Below, piece by piece: positions 1-10,212 of a stretch of DNA of 64,000 nt. A program made the translations under genes and the position numbers. Where the stretch lies: NCBI GenBank assembly GCA_037903355.1, contig JBAJFE010000009.1, forward strand, positions 1,054,001 to 1,118,000, written 5' to 3'. Numbering within the stretch: position 1 is the first letter of the stretch; each line of letters starts with the position of its first letter. Source of the stretch: Trichuris trichiura (lineage: Eukaryota > Nematoda > Enoplea > Trichinellida > Trichuridae). A model generated the notes under the pieces. That model was not told where the DNA came from. It was given only the letters and a program-made list of their open reading frames with translations, and searched no databases.

Positions 1-1199
1 ACGAACCTTGACTTTTCCGTCCATTCCTGCAGACAACAATAGATGAGCTGATTGTGGGAACCATCTGATGGCTTGAACACCCTTTTTGTGACCTGCCCAA
101 GTATGAATCAACTTCTTTGGAATATAACAACGTTGTGGGGCAGCATCTGCTCTTAGGCTAACCCCGACATCATGCGGAGCTTCCATGAACGAACGCCCTT
201 GGTAATCGTAAGGATCGGATACTATGAATGAAGTATTTAAAAAATTCATAAAGGGAAAACAATCGTACGCGTACTATGCAAAGTACTGGTCTCCGTAGCG
301 TTCTCTTCGTCGCGAGCCATTTTAACTAACTTTTTGCGTTTTTTAAGAATATCTTCCAACTTTTTCATTGTCTCCGGATCGGGAATGGAAGTACGCACCT
401 CATCGTCGTAGGGCGCCCAAGGGCCTTTGAAATTTTCCAAATCGAAAGCGTCATTATTTTTGAGCCGCTTCCTCTTTTGACGTAAGCCTTCGATTTTTCC
501 GGATTCATATACCGTCAAGCCTTTAGATTGTTCGGCTGCGGAAACGTCTCCAATAAAAGCAGTTGATGGTGCATTCTCGGATGGATCACGCGCGTAACCT
601 ACAAATAGCTACATCGCGCATGTCGTAGAGGCGCATATGAATTCAATGCCCAGTTTTAGTCTCTCAATTAAACGTGGAACAGTTTAAGCCCAAAACCTAC
701 CGTAACTTTCAAATGTGATTCGTTCAGTTTCGAAACCAAAATTGCTGATACTTGCGGGTTCCACAAAGCCAACGGGCATATTTTTTGGCATTTTTTGTTG
801 TTCCGTTTTGAACGGATTCGACGGCCCCTGCTAAAATGAAAAACGTCGATCGGCACGGTTACTTTGCAAAAGCCGATAGCTAGCAAACCACTGGAGCGAA
901 CATTTCTTCGTATTTTGCATTACGCATTAACTCTTTGGATTTTGGGTCAAATCGAAACATCCCATTATTTTCGTGCTGAGCAAAAAAAATATTAAACGGA
1001 AATAAAATAGACGATACGCCAATACTTGAACTGCGACTTCCGGCGCACAGTTGAGGGAAGGTAGCGAACGAGAAAGTTGCTTTGAAGTCCCCAAGCGAAG
1101 CGAATCCTGTTCACCTTTTTCTACTTCTTCGTCGTCGCTTGAACTGCTATTGCTTGTTGCTCCATGATAGGAAGATCGCAGCGCGAACAAAGCGCTCAT
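1..1199 (-). CDS. CDC40: Pre-mRNA-processing factor 17 (PRP17/CDC40), N-terminal part
   Basis: This is the step-II splicing factor Prp17/CDC40, a WD40 protein of the catalytic spliceosome. Read on the minus strand, five exons join in frame: 1199-1026, 975-889, 827-701, 598-287 and 221 to the window edge, giving 307 residues. The start [13 protein letters not shown], the segments [15 protein letters not shown] and GYARDPS, then [13 protein letters not shown] and YDYQGRSF, occur in the same order as in animal CDC40. The last exon enters the first WD40 repeat ([20 protein letters not shown]). The remaining WD40 repeats lie beyond position 1. Introns are 50-103 bases with GT...AG ends. The N-terminus is acidic and serine-rich, as in the family. 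It is divergently arranged with LSM12. Identification is by family recognition; exon borders are inferred from frame and splice signals. Confidence 0.93.
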
Positions 1200-1913
1200 T
1201 TCTCACAAAGAAAAGTCTTTAAAACTTTCCTTTTGTACTACAGTAACCTGGATAAACGCAGGTTCATAGCTAGTGCAATCGATTTCGTGCATGGCGGGCC
1301 TAGCGGTAGCCCAAATTCGCCTATGTAATCGGCTTTGCTTTATGATTTACAAAATGTTTACAACCCTTAACTCGGTAAACTTATTTAAAAATATTTTAAC
1401 CAAACCACAAGATCTGACAATGAGTTAGGCATTCCTTTAAACCTACTTTTAAGGCAAGAACAGACAAGTAGACTAGCACACATTAAATCATGCACTAAAC
1501 AGCATACTAATAGCGCAAAAATAGTTGCTATGCATTATTTCAGATGATTGTTGACTTCCCTACATTTAGGGGAGTAAAAGGGCTTTATTAGCGTTCTGCT
1601 TTTTTATTTTTGCAAAAATCAAACTGTGATTTAAGACGTACCAGGTAGTTGAGATATTTGCTGTGCAGTCCTTGTTATACTCAACATATGAAGCAAAAAT
1701 TGGCGAACACTGTTTCATATTTAAATTTTGCATTTTTTTTCAAAGAATTTGGCGGGAGTGTTAACAAGGCTTGCGTTACTCTACCTTAGCGCACGAAAGC
1801 TACTGTTAAAGTTTAGTTTTTGGGTTTGTACCTGCGCATTACTTAGATATACAGTACTTTCCGCACGTATTCTGGTCAATAGCTTGATTCGTAGTGGAGC
1901 TTTGCAGTTTAAA
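1200..1913. promoter_or_regulatory. Intergenic region between divergent CDC40 and LSM12
   Basis: About 714 bases separate the two start codons of the head-to-head pair, so both promoters must lie here. The stretch is AT-rich. I see no clear TATA box at a fixed distance or other named motif. An open frame from 1728 runs into the LSM12 first exon, but its upstream part does not resemble LSM12. Confidence 0.4.
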
Positions 1914-3036
1914 ATGCAGCGTTCTGTACCATTAGATGAAAACATTCCGGAATACATTACTACAGGTTCGGTTGCAAAGTGCGTGGACTGTTTCGACGAG
2001 GTAACCGTCGGCGAGGTTGCCGGCTTCGACCGAGGAGTGAACATGATTCTGTTAAGTAAGAAACCTTTATTAGAATAGCGCTTGTTTAATACCGAATGTA
2101 TCGGTTAAGAAACTGATCAGGCTGACGGAAAAACAAAAGTGACGTTCATCAATCTTGGTTTTGTAAAAGAGTTCGAATTGTTAAAAGAGATGCCGTCTTC
2201 CACGGAGCAGTCTTCGGTCACGCAAAATGTAAACGCTTCCAAGGTACTCGCTACGCTTTATTACTTGATTTCTCGTCGTATAAATTATTACTATTTTTTA
2301 CAGATAGCCAAGCGTATCGAAGAAGAAACCGAGCGGAAGTACCGCTCGCTATGTCCATCTACTTGTGGAATTGACGGCCGTCGCTTGTTTGTAGTTATAA
2401 GAAAAACGTAGATGATTATTCCTTGTTGATAAGTTGATTTGAATGCAGTTAAATTTGCATTAGGATTGAAGATGTTCGCTGGTCCGACGACAGCATAGAA
2501 GTTTTTCAATGCGTGCTCGTTCATCCACCGTACACAGCGCAAAGTGTTCAAATCAAGTCCACGCATGAGGGCGTTACACAAGCTCAGTCAACACTAGAAC
2601 ACGTTAAAAAGATTGTAAGTAACTTTGTAGTCCCATCTTACTCTCTATTTTATTCGCTGTCTTATTATGTGGCTTTTTCTACAGGTGTTCTAACTGTGAC
2701 ACAGACTCTCTCGTGTGTAGATTAAATACGGTTTCTCGTTGGTAAATGTGCCATATAGTTGGGATTGCTTAACGGTCCTGCCCGTTACTGAGTATAAATA
2801 ATTTGTTTAGTAGCGTGATCGTAAACACTTTGACTGAGTTTACGATTTATAATGAATTTTATTCACCTGCACATCTTCCGCGTGTTTTTTCAGTTTGTCT
2901 GACTTTGATCAGGCCTTAAATGAAATATGCGTTTTAGGTGGACAAATTTTGGCGGGGCAAAGAAACTGCGAGTCCGGATCACAAAGGACGATGCGCTGCT
3001 AGCAGCGAAGTGCAATCTACGCCGAAGAATGGCTAA
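1914..3036 (+). CDS. LSM12: LSM12 homologue
   Basis: The product has an N-terminal Lsm fold and a C-terminal anticodon-binding-like domain. The family is linked to RNA metabolism and, in mammals, to NAADP binding at two-pore channels. Five exons join in frame: 1914-2055, 2110-2243, 2304-2407, 2464-2614 and 2938-3036, giving 209 residues (human LSM12 has 195). Family landmarks in order are GSVAKCVDC, GEVAGFD, FINLGFVKEFELL, KRIEEETERKY, DGRRLFVVIRKTIEDVRW, VHPPYTAQSV and EHVKKIVDKFW. The exon 2 acceptor at 2108-2109 was chosen because it keeps the frame open; the later AG at 2119-2120 would give an immediate stop. The final intron is 323 bases, the others about 55-60. The basic, serine-rich tail after VDKFW is not conserved. 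Confidence 0.92.
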
Positions 3037-3580
3037 CCGCGCACTACGCACTTCGGGTGAACTCTTGTCGCTCACTCTGTTTTAAGAGTGAACGAATCTC
3101 TCTTGATCATTTTGGTTCTCATCACAAAAATGAAGTAAAATATATATAACGCGTTTTCCCTCACCTCTACCGAATTGAATCTGCGAAATACTCAAACTAG
3201 ACAATAGGAGCTGCTTTCCTCATTAGCGTTAATCATGATAAAGTTTGCTTACAAGAATTCTTCACTGATAAATTCTTTACCTAATTACCTAATAGCGCGT
3301 GTAAGTACAGATCAAATGTTGAAACAACTTGTAGGGATCACCAAGAAATCATCGCCCTACATAAAGTACCTGCGAATGAATTTCGTATTACTGTATCTCA
3401 CTGTTTTGTTTTGAATTCTGCAATATTGCTTTCTCACTAGTAGAGACCATGCGTCTCTTGCTCTGGACTGATAAGCTGTAATCAATAGGATCCTCAGTAA
3501 AACATGCAGATGATTATACTAAAAAAATGGCAGCTATCTACAGTAACGTAAACTTTCTCAAAGCTATACGTTAACGCAAA
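3037..3580. other. Intergenic stretch, no gene seen
   Basis: This AT-rich stretch holds the LSM12 3' flank and the target site of the Penelope-like element. No convincing coding frame or RNA gene is visible. Confidence 0.5.
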
Positions 3581-3591
3581 TAAAAAGAAGC

Positions 3592-5688
3592 CAGACGATA
3601 TCTTCACACTCTTACAGGAACTCTCCACAAAGAAACACTGCGACAAAGCTAAGCACGGGGGTTATTAACCTTAGCTCTGCACCTCTAAATGAGAGTGAGA
3701 GAACTGTATTAGAAAAAGGACTAAAATTCGTCCCAACTCCCAAAAAGCCACCCTTTCTCGACGTCATTGTCTCCATTGAGGACAGCCTATCTTCAGTTGA
3801 CCCAGAGATAGCCACACGGATTAGGAATAGGTTATCTTCAATTATCCTAGGTCACAACTTTAACAACACTCCAAACTTAAACTGATACGAGATGAATTGC
3901 TTACGTCAACTAAAAAAACAATCCAGCAGAATTATCACAAAAGCAGATAAAGGAAATAGAACAGTTCTACTGGACAGAAGCACCTACACTGAAAAGATGA
4001 CAACTATATTAAACACAGAGAATTACACACCTCTACCCGCCGACCCTACAGAAGCCTCTCGAAAAAATCTCCGTTCTCTTCTCGTTACGTTTGCCGCAGA
4101 GACCAAAGAATCAGAAATATCCAAATTAGCAACACATCTTAAATTCGCGTCGAATTATAGACCCCCTGAGCTATACGGGCTTCCCAAAGTACACAAACCG
4201 GATGTCCCACTAAGACCAATAGTATCTACAATCAACAGCACTACAAGCGAGCTCAGTCAATACTTAAAAAAGATCATCAAACCCTTAACCGGCAAAGAAC
4301 CCTCTTTCGTCAAAAATAGCAAATCTTTCGTCAATGAAATACGAAAGCATCACCTGAAACCCGATGAGATTCTAGTTAGTTACGATGTAAAAGATTTATT
4401 CCCGAGCATTCCAGTGCCAGACACATTGGAGATGTTGTACAGCCTCCTCAATGCAGATACAAGTCTACCCAGCAGAACAAAGTTAAATCCCTTTCACATT
4501 ATCAAGCTGGTTTCTTTTTGCATGCAAGATGGCAATTACTTTACCTTTGACAACAAATACTACAAACAATCCAGCGGAGTCCCAATGGGCAGTTCTTTAT
4601 CCCCAGTCTTAGCAGAAGTTTTTATGGGAAACCTTGAGAGAAGAATTTTCGAAAACGTAGACAGACAAATCGCCCCACTCCTCTTCAAAAGATATGTGGA
4701 CGATATCTTTGTAATTATCAAGGCCGGAAAAGAAGAACAATTTCTACAATTCCTCAACAACATGCGCCCAAACCAGATAGTCTTCACCATGGAAAAAGAA
4801 GAAAACAAAAGTCTTCCCTTTCTAGATGTGCTTATTATTCGCACAAATGAAGGGCTTAAAACCAGAGTCTATAGGAAACCCACGCAGACTGAACAATATC
4901 TCAACTTCTCATCACATCATCCACGATCAGTAATGCGTGGAATCCTCTCCGGAATGGTCGATAGGGCAGTCAATATATGTGACCCTGAATATCTACAGCC
5001 GGAACTTAACTATATTAGAAAAGTCTTCTACAAAAATCATCCTAAATCCTTCATTGACCGAGTATTCAAATACAGGCTACACAAAGGTAAAGCTCCTGAT
5101 CCTAATACCTCACTATATCCACGTTTAGTTGTTCCATATGTGGCGGGACTAGGCGAAAAGTTTATTCAGCTAAGTAAAAGATTGGGTTTCAGAGTCTTTT
5201 TCAAAAATTCTCCCAATCTGAGATCAATTCTCCGGACGGACAAAAGGAAAATTCCCATAAACGAAAGAACGGGTCTCATCTACGCGATCGAATGATCTTG
5301 TTCAGCAGTTTACGTCGGCGAAACAGGGAATACTTTAGAACACCGATTCCAAGAACACATAAGGAAACTAAACAGTTACAACAATGCAAAAAGTAGCCTA
5401 CACAATATGCACTCCCCAATACCTCGCCGCGGAAGACCAATGTTGGATCCAACAAAAACCATGGAAAAGGCAATTCAAGCTTCCGCGGTGGTAGAACATG
5501 CGGTGAATTGCAAACAGCCCCTCCATCCAAGAGCCCTTTGCTATGAAAGTAACCTACACCTAAGAAAACTAAAAGAGGCTCTCTATATTAGAAACAACGT
5601 GACTTTCAATCGAGACCAAGGGGCAGACATTAGTGATTTATGGACAAATATCATTACACTCCACAATTGTTGTTCCCTTAATAGTTGA
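3592..5688 (+). pseudogene. Penelope reverse transcriptase plus GIY-YIG endonuclease, decayed
   Basis: One frame dominates from 3658 to 5688, with an uninterrupted 467-codon block at 3892-5295. The N-terminal motif VINLSSAPL...FVPTPKKPPFLDV is typical of Penelope proteins. Fingers and palm follow: ADKGNRTVLLDR, YGLPKVHKPDVPLRPIVS, SYDVKDLFPSIP, SSGVPMGSSLSPVLAEVFM and the catalytic YVDDIF at about 4694-4711. The C-terminal nuclease shows GLIYAIE, then VYVGETGNTLEHRFQEH and a downstream VVEHAVNCKQP. Three lesions are visible: a one-base frameshift at the G run 3657-3660, an in-frame TGA at 3883-3885, and an in-frame TGA at 5293-5295 at the start of the GIY-YIG domain, where the family usually has a cysteine-rich stretch. 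The protein would act in reverse transcription and target cleavage. This copy cannot make it intact. Confidence 0.92.
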
Positions 5689-5922
5689 CACACAAGCTAA
5701 AATCAATGGGAACTGAAACACTGAAGAAAAATCAAATCACATTTTTGGAACAAAGGGATAAAAATTGAAAACGAAACTACAAGGTCGGCCCATGCATTAA
5801 CAAATTTCTACAAGAATACTGGCAGCTGACAGACACAGATGAAGAACTTTAAAACTCTCGTTTTAAACGTTGATAAGTGACGGAAGACAAATGTCGTCTC
5901 AGTAACCACCACAAACTTCATT

Positions 5923-6046
5923 GGACCGCTGAAAAGGGGTCGCGGCAGACCCGAAAGCTTCGGAAGGAAGAAAAAATCTTTTATTTTACTTCTCAACGGG
6001 AGAGAATCCGTAATAAAGATATTTTCAATATGAAAACACACGCTCC
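5923..6046 (+). ncRNA. Hammerhead-like ribozyme motif in the PLE 3' tail (degenerate)
   Basis: GGACCG (5923-5928) is followed by CTGAAAA (5929-5935), a GGGTC...GACCC hairpin and GAAA (5953-5956). About 85 bases later comes CGCTCC (6041-6046), which is complementary to GGACCG at all but one position. This is the layout of a type I hammerhead: stem I, CUGANGA, stem II, GAAA, stem III, cleavage site, stem I. Here core position G8 is A and stem I has one mismatch. Each intact-looking feature is found in the foldback copies at 8827 and 57602. Hammerheads in Penelope-like elements are established in the literature. The long, poorly paired stem III region and one extra base after CUGANGA do not fit the canonical model, so activity is doubtful. 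Confidence 0.5.
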
Positions 6047-6080
6047 CGTACAAAAGCATCATGTTTCAATAAAAAGAAGC

Positions 6081-7395
6081 GCCCTTAAAATTCAAAATGA
6101 AATTATTAATTAGGTTTTTGTCTATTAGTACTGTAACTTTAAATTTCTTATCGTTAGTCTGCAAAGTCCTTGATTGACATTGCGAAGAGAGAGATTTTGA
6201 TGTTAAAATAAATGCAATGCCCGCAGCTGCGTAGTTTTGTTTTTCTTAAAGCAACATTTTCAGTGTAGTGGACGATGAACAACAGGTCAGTTAAGGCTAT
6301 ACGTTAAATCACTTTAGAGAAGAGTGAAGATACAAATTACTAAAAACTTAAGTTAGAATTTAAATTTCAGGCTGACGCGTTTAGTGAGTTGCATTTCTTA
6401 TGTCAGAAATATCAGCAAGGCATTAGATAGTCCCTGCTTATCTTTAAGTACGGTAAATACAGCGAAATCATGCTGTCTTCAGTTCTTCCCTCTTTCGCTG
6501 ATAATTAAATTGGAAATGACGTATGTTGATCTTTTCAAATTTTATTTACGGCAATGACAGTAAGAAATATGGGCAAATGTTGACCGATTGTTTCGCCAGG
6601 TTAAAGTAAGCGTTTTGCCGCGTATTTGCTTTCGTTACTTTAATGAGCATGCGTCCATTATGGCGTTGCTGAAAGATAAGCAACCGAATATTCAAAAATT
6701 AGCGATAATATCTTTTCAGAAGCGCTTAGCATTCAACCTTATTAATCAGCGTTTATTAGTAGAAACAGCTTTAATCCCTTTGCTGTTCAGTTTTGTAATA
6801 ATAAAAAATTAGAAGGCTGGCAACTACTAATAGAATACAATTGTGTTATGTCACGAAGGAAATTGTTTTCGTGACGTGAGCTTTCATCACCCCGAATTAA
6901 CAGCTATTCTTAGCGTATATAATTATTAGTGATCCATACTTTTGCGGACTAAGCGACTAGCCCAAGCGAAGCAGACGAACATTGTAAACTCAAGTGATTG
7001 CGAACAACGATACCTACCTACTAAATACCGTACTACATTAGCATTCCGTTTCGACTTGTCATCTGCTGGTAAACGTTGGTGCGTTATTTTGCCTGTTTTT
7101 AACGCGTACACCTTCGCTAAGTGCAACAAAAGCAGCTTGCATTCTTAGGAGCCTTCATTCTCGCGCAAGCTACTGTAAAGGTATTTTTCGAACGCGCCAT
7201 TGTGTAGGGTAGCATTTAACATCCTTCAAGTCATCGTAGATTTCTACTATTGTGTTAGCTTTAATTTTTTTCGCTACCTAAATACTCTAGGAAGAGTAAT
7301 GGAATGAAAAGGTTAATTTCGATGGGAACAGTTCCCGCTTTTCTCTCTGCATTCGCTCGAAGGTAAAAGCTGATTATTTTTAGTTTGTATTTTCA
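6081..7395. other. Intergenic stretch, no gene seen
   Basis: About 1.3 kb of AT-rich sequence with only short open frames (for example at 6588-6812) that resemble no family I know. It contains the upstream region of the F-box-like gene. Confidence 0.45.
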
Positions 7396-7409
7396 GTTTT
7401 CTTGAAAAC

Positions 7410-7874
7410 ATGTCCGTACAGTACGATTATTCAAAGCTGGAAACGCGCTTGTTGAAAATCGTATTTAGCTACATGCGCTATGGCGATATATATTTCTGCA
7501 GTTTGGTTTGCAAGAATTGGCAGGCGGCGGTTAGGGAATATTTTCTTACTCTTCCGCGCATTCACGCGCTAAAGATGACGCATGATCCGTGGCCATCCGA
7601 ACGGATGACTAGCTACATGATGTGCCCTTCGTGTCTGCATATTGGACTTAGCATGGCTGTGAATGCTCGAGAATTGAACTTGTGCGTTGCTCCTTACAAA
7701 AGTTTGGCTACGGACGACGATCGTTTGAAGACGCTGTTCAATATATTCCGAGAAGCCGGTCTGCTCAATAAAGTGCGTCTTATATGGTTAGATGAATCTA
7801 CAAAGCCGTTGGGTCCGGCTTTGACTAGATACTTTCCGTCAGCGGAGCTCAAAGCGGTTTCAACGAAATCCTGA
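7410..7874 (+). CDS. F-box-like protein, 154 residues
   Basis: The predicted protein opens with a segment of F-box character: LLKIVFSYMRYGDIYFCSLVCKNWQAAVRE at about residues 12-41. The LVCKNW element and the preceding leucine-rich helix match the F-box pattern that binds SKP1 in SCF ubiquitin ligases. The rest (about 45-154) has leucine-spaced stretches such as ARELNLCVAP and KVRLIWLDES that could be irregular leucine-rich repeats, but I cannot assign them. An acceptor-like TATTTTCAG ends at 7396, just upstream of the ATG, consistent with a 5'UTR intron or spliced-leader addition. The frame is uninterrupted and ends in TGA. The substrate is unknown. The gene is short for an F-box protein and may continue in an exon I have not found. 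Confidence 0.6.
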   Translation: MSVQYDYSKLETRLLKIVFSYMRYGDIYFCSLVCKNWQAAVREYFLTLPRIHALKMTHDPWPSERMTSYMMCPSCLHIGLSMAVNARELNLCVAPYKSLATDDDRLKTLFNIFREAGLLNKVRLIWLDESTKPLGPALTRYFPSAELKAVSTKS

Positions 7875-8661
7875 AGTTCATATTGAAGTAGAAAACTATA
7901 GTCAGCGCAGCAACTGAATATCTGAGCATTGTTACTTGGCCCCAATTTTTTCCATCTTTCCGCGCTACGCATTTTTGTAGTGAGCCGTAAAGGTGTTGCG
8001 TCGTCCGCTTTGATGTTCCTTTGAACTTTGAAATTTTTCGCAGACAACATTTGAACTAAGCAACAATAACAATGCTGTCTTAGTTCTTTTTTGTCAGCTT
8101 TCAAGTATAGAAGACCTAATAGGAAATAGTCCCTTTTTCGCTTTTAAAGATTTTCAAGTCAAATGCCCAATTTTCATTCAATAAAATAAAAATAGCTACT
8201 CTTTTCAGCGTTGCCCATACGACCACTTGTAAAATCAATGCATTGGATGAGGTATTGCTTTAATGACGGCATTCTTCGCAACAATGTGATAGGAAGGTCA
8301 TCTTAAATCTGAACGACAGAGATTGTTTTTATTAGAATCGCAAATATATTTCCAGTAAAAAACTTACCAGTATTCGTCCTTTCGGAGTCGACCTTGAAGA
8401 AGCGGCGACAAGGTAATCATCGTCGAGAATACCAATTATAGTTAACAGGGGAAACCTGTTTCTTTTGGCAAACCAATCTGCTCAGCAGCAGGATGGTAGG
8501 AAAAGCTATTTCGCCTTACAAACCCATCAAGAAAGCATTTCATAGATGCCCACGCAGTCGAAGTTTCCTTTTCCTATGTTTGCGTTTGAATGCCTCAGAA
8601 TATTAGAATGACACTAAGCTTGATGGGCACAGGTGAGATATTAATGAATAAATTTAAATAT
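7875..8661. other. Intergenic stretch, no gene seen
   Basis: No convincing gene. A 136-codon minus-strand frame at 7694-8104 overlaps the F-box gene antisense and shows no family resemblance. Confidence 0.4.
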
Positions 8662-8982
8662 AGTCATTAAAAATTTCATTTGGTTGCTTCTTTTTGTACG
8701 GATTTTTATGTCTCGTTGAAAAAACTTTTCGTTTACTAAAATGTCCGAAGCTTTCGGGTCATTCGAGACCCGTCATAAGCGGTCTTAAGTTGTAAATATG
8801 TTATATATCAGTTATTTACAACTTAAGACCGCTGATGACGGGTCTCGAATGACCCGAAAGCTCCGGACATTTTAGTAATAAAAGTTTTTTCAACGGGACA
8901 TAAAAATCCGTACAAAAAGAAGCAACCAAATGAAATTATACGGTCCCGTACGAAGACACTATATCTTCAAAGTCATTAAAAA
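8662..8982 (+). mobile_element. PLE-derived foldback element (FB1) with 12-base target-site duplication
   Basis: Two arms of about 125 bases, 8674-8798 and 8813-8937, are near-perfect reverse complements around a 14-base loop. An asymmetric tail, TATACGGTCCCGTACGAAGA followed by a stretch ending TTCAA, continues to 8970. The 12-mer AGTCATTAAAAA flanks the element at 8662-8673 and 8971-8982. The right arm and tail match the PLE 3' end in order: CTGATGA, GGGTC...GACCC, GAAAGCTCCGG, CAACGGGA, ATCCGTA, ATGAAA, CGGTCCCGTAC. The element therefore looks like a PLE 3' end preceded by its own inverted, truncated copy. It encodes no protein. Transcribed, it would form a long hairpin. Confidence 0.85.
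8827..8945 (+). ncRNA. Hammerhead-like motif in FB1
   Basis: GACCG (8827-8831), CTGATGA (8832-8838), the hairpin GGGTC-TCGAAT-GACCC, and GAAA (8856-8859) are followed after 79 bases by TA (8939-8940) and CGGTC (8941-8945), the complement of GACCG. Every required core base is present, with U-A at the predicted cleavage position. One extra C follows CTGATGA. Stem III is not well paired beyond the first base pair. The inverted left arm carries CTTATGA on its strand, so only the right-arm copy has a consensus core. Confidence 0.5.
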
Positions 8983-10212
8983 ATGCAATTTGTACTGTAT
9001 TAAATGAAATAATTGGGTCCTTTCTACTATACGCCTTAAGATTACGGTAGCTGGAAGTGAAATCAAGTACTGCGTACTCCAATTAACCCTAAAAATCATA
9101 AACAAAATTCACGAGTGACTTTAAGTTTAAGTTTATCACTGAGCTTGCAAAAAACATTATTCGGCCTCGTCAAAATGTGCCTACGAATGTACAGTACGGC
9201 ACCTTAACGCAGGTGAAGAAACAAAAAAACTTTAATTTCAGTTTGCTACAGTGCCTGTTGATGTCAATAGGTGTGCGTTCCCTTGAGGCGAATATTACCT
9301 TCTGGTTGAATAACAAGACACAATGTGAACCTGTTTTCAGCTGAGGTCTTCTGCGCACGGTATGAGCTCCATCAGAAATTGGCACTCCTTGCCCACGCTT
9401 AAATCTATCTGTGGCCTAAGCTTAGAGCAGTGTACATTCATTGCTAAAAGCATAAATTCAAAAATTGCCATTATTTTACCTGCATTCAACTACCGTACTG
9501 TGTTTCAGGAAGCAACTCGATATGATTTGATTATTCTGTCGCGTAATAGCTCAGCACTTCGTTTGCCGCTGCGTAACAGCAGAATTCTAGCTCAAAGTAA
9601 GTTTCTGGCGCCTTGTTTGCACATGCTGATGTCGAGTTTGAATTTTTTGCATGCGCGCATTGCTGCACTGCTTACTTCGCTTACGGAAGCGAAAAGCCAT
9701 AATGCCTAACAAGTACAAAACTTTTGATCTTTAAAAAAAGACGATTTTAAAAGAAAAAGCGGTTTATCTCTTAGCTTCCCCACTGTCATACTGTAAGTCT
9801 TCCGGCCGTTCTGTTCCGTGTTTGCTCAGGCTTAAGCCTAAAGATAAAGCTTATATTTTTATTCAAGACTTAGTAACGGTAGAACTAGATGGCAAACGTG
9901 CTCGTCAGTAAGGGCAGAAAAGAACGGTCGCGTGTTTTCTGAAAAAGAACCTGCATTTTTCATACTGTAGAGCGGGTGCGTAGCAAGATCTGTAATTTAA
10001 AAAATAAGCTCTAAACAAGTGAGACAGCATGAACATACGCTAAAGGAACGTGTCTGCAAAACTTAAAATTTAGCGAAAACGCTTATTTGTAAACAGTGCT
10101 GCAGGCTTAGTCTTTGCCTTTCGCGATCAATTACAATAACAAAAATGTATTTTCTTTACTAATAGGCTAAGTGAATTCAACTTTTTGAAATTTGAATAAC
10201 AGTAAAAAACGG
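8983..10212. other. Intergenic stretch, mostly unassigned
   Basis: It contains one member of a dispersed repeat at about 9765-10010. A 115-codon plus frame at 9362-9709 has no recognisable domain, and I do not call it a gene. Confidence 0.4.
9765..10010 (+). repeat. Dispersed repeat, copy 1
   Basis: Shared landmarks with the copy at 18935-19195 are ACTGTCATACTGTAAGT, CCGGCC, a run of CTTAAGC-type blocks, an internal GGCAGAAAA, AACCTGC and AGATC near the end. Similarity is patchy, with many substitutions and indels. I see no open frame or clear terminal repeats. Confidence 0.5.

Larger units (their letters stand above)
3579..6080 (+). mobile_element. Penelope-like retroelement, 5'-truncated, with target-site duplication
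   Basis: The element body is 3592-6069, about 2.5 kb. It encodes a Penelope-family reverse transcriptase with a C-terminal GIY-YIG nuclease, then a non-coding 3' tail holding a hammerhead-like module (5923-6046). The 13-base direct repeat AATAAAAAGAAGC flanks it at 3579-3591 and 6068-6080. The right boundary was predicted independently: the tail ends in TTTCAA, as the tails of the two foldback elements end in or near TTCAA. The left boundary falls inside the N-terminal coding region, so the copy is 5'-truncated, as expected from target-primed reverse transcription. It lies between LSM12 and the F-box gene in sense orientation to both. The coding region carries a frameshift and two stops, so the copy is dead. 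Confidence 0.88.

Noticed and set aside
5293..5295. In-frame TGA in the PLE read as selenocysteine or programmed readthrough
   Set aside because: The same copy also has a frameshift and another TGA at 3883-3885, so ordinary decay is the simpler explanation.
3563..6308. Perfect 12-base repeat GCTATACGTTAA at 3563-3574 and 6297-6308 as the PLE target duplication
   Set aside because: The AATAAAAAGAAGC repeat falls exactly at the 3' end predicted from the foldback elements; the outer repeat lies some 220 bases beyond that end and may be chance.
9362..9709. 115-codon plus-strand open frame
   Set aside because: It has no domain, no homologue I recognise and no supporting splice or promoter signals.
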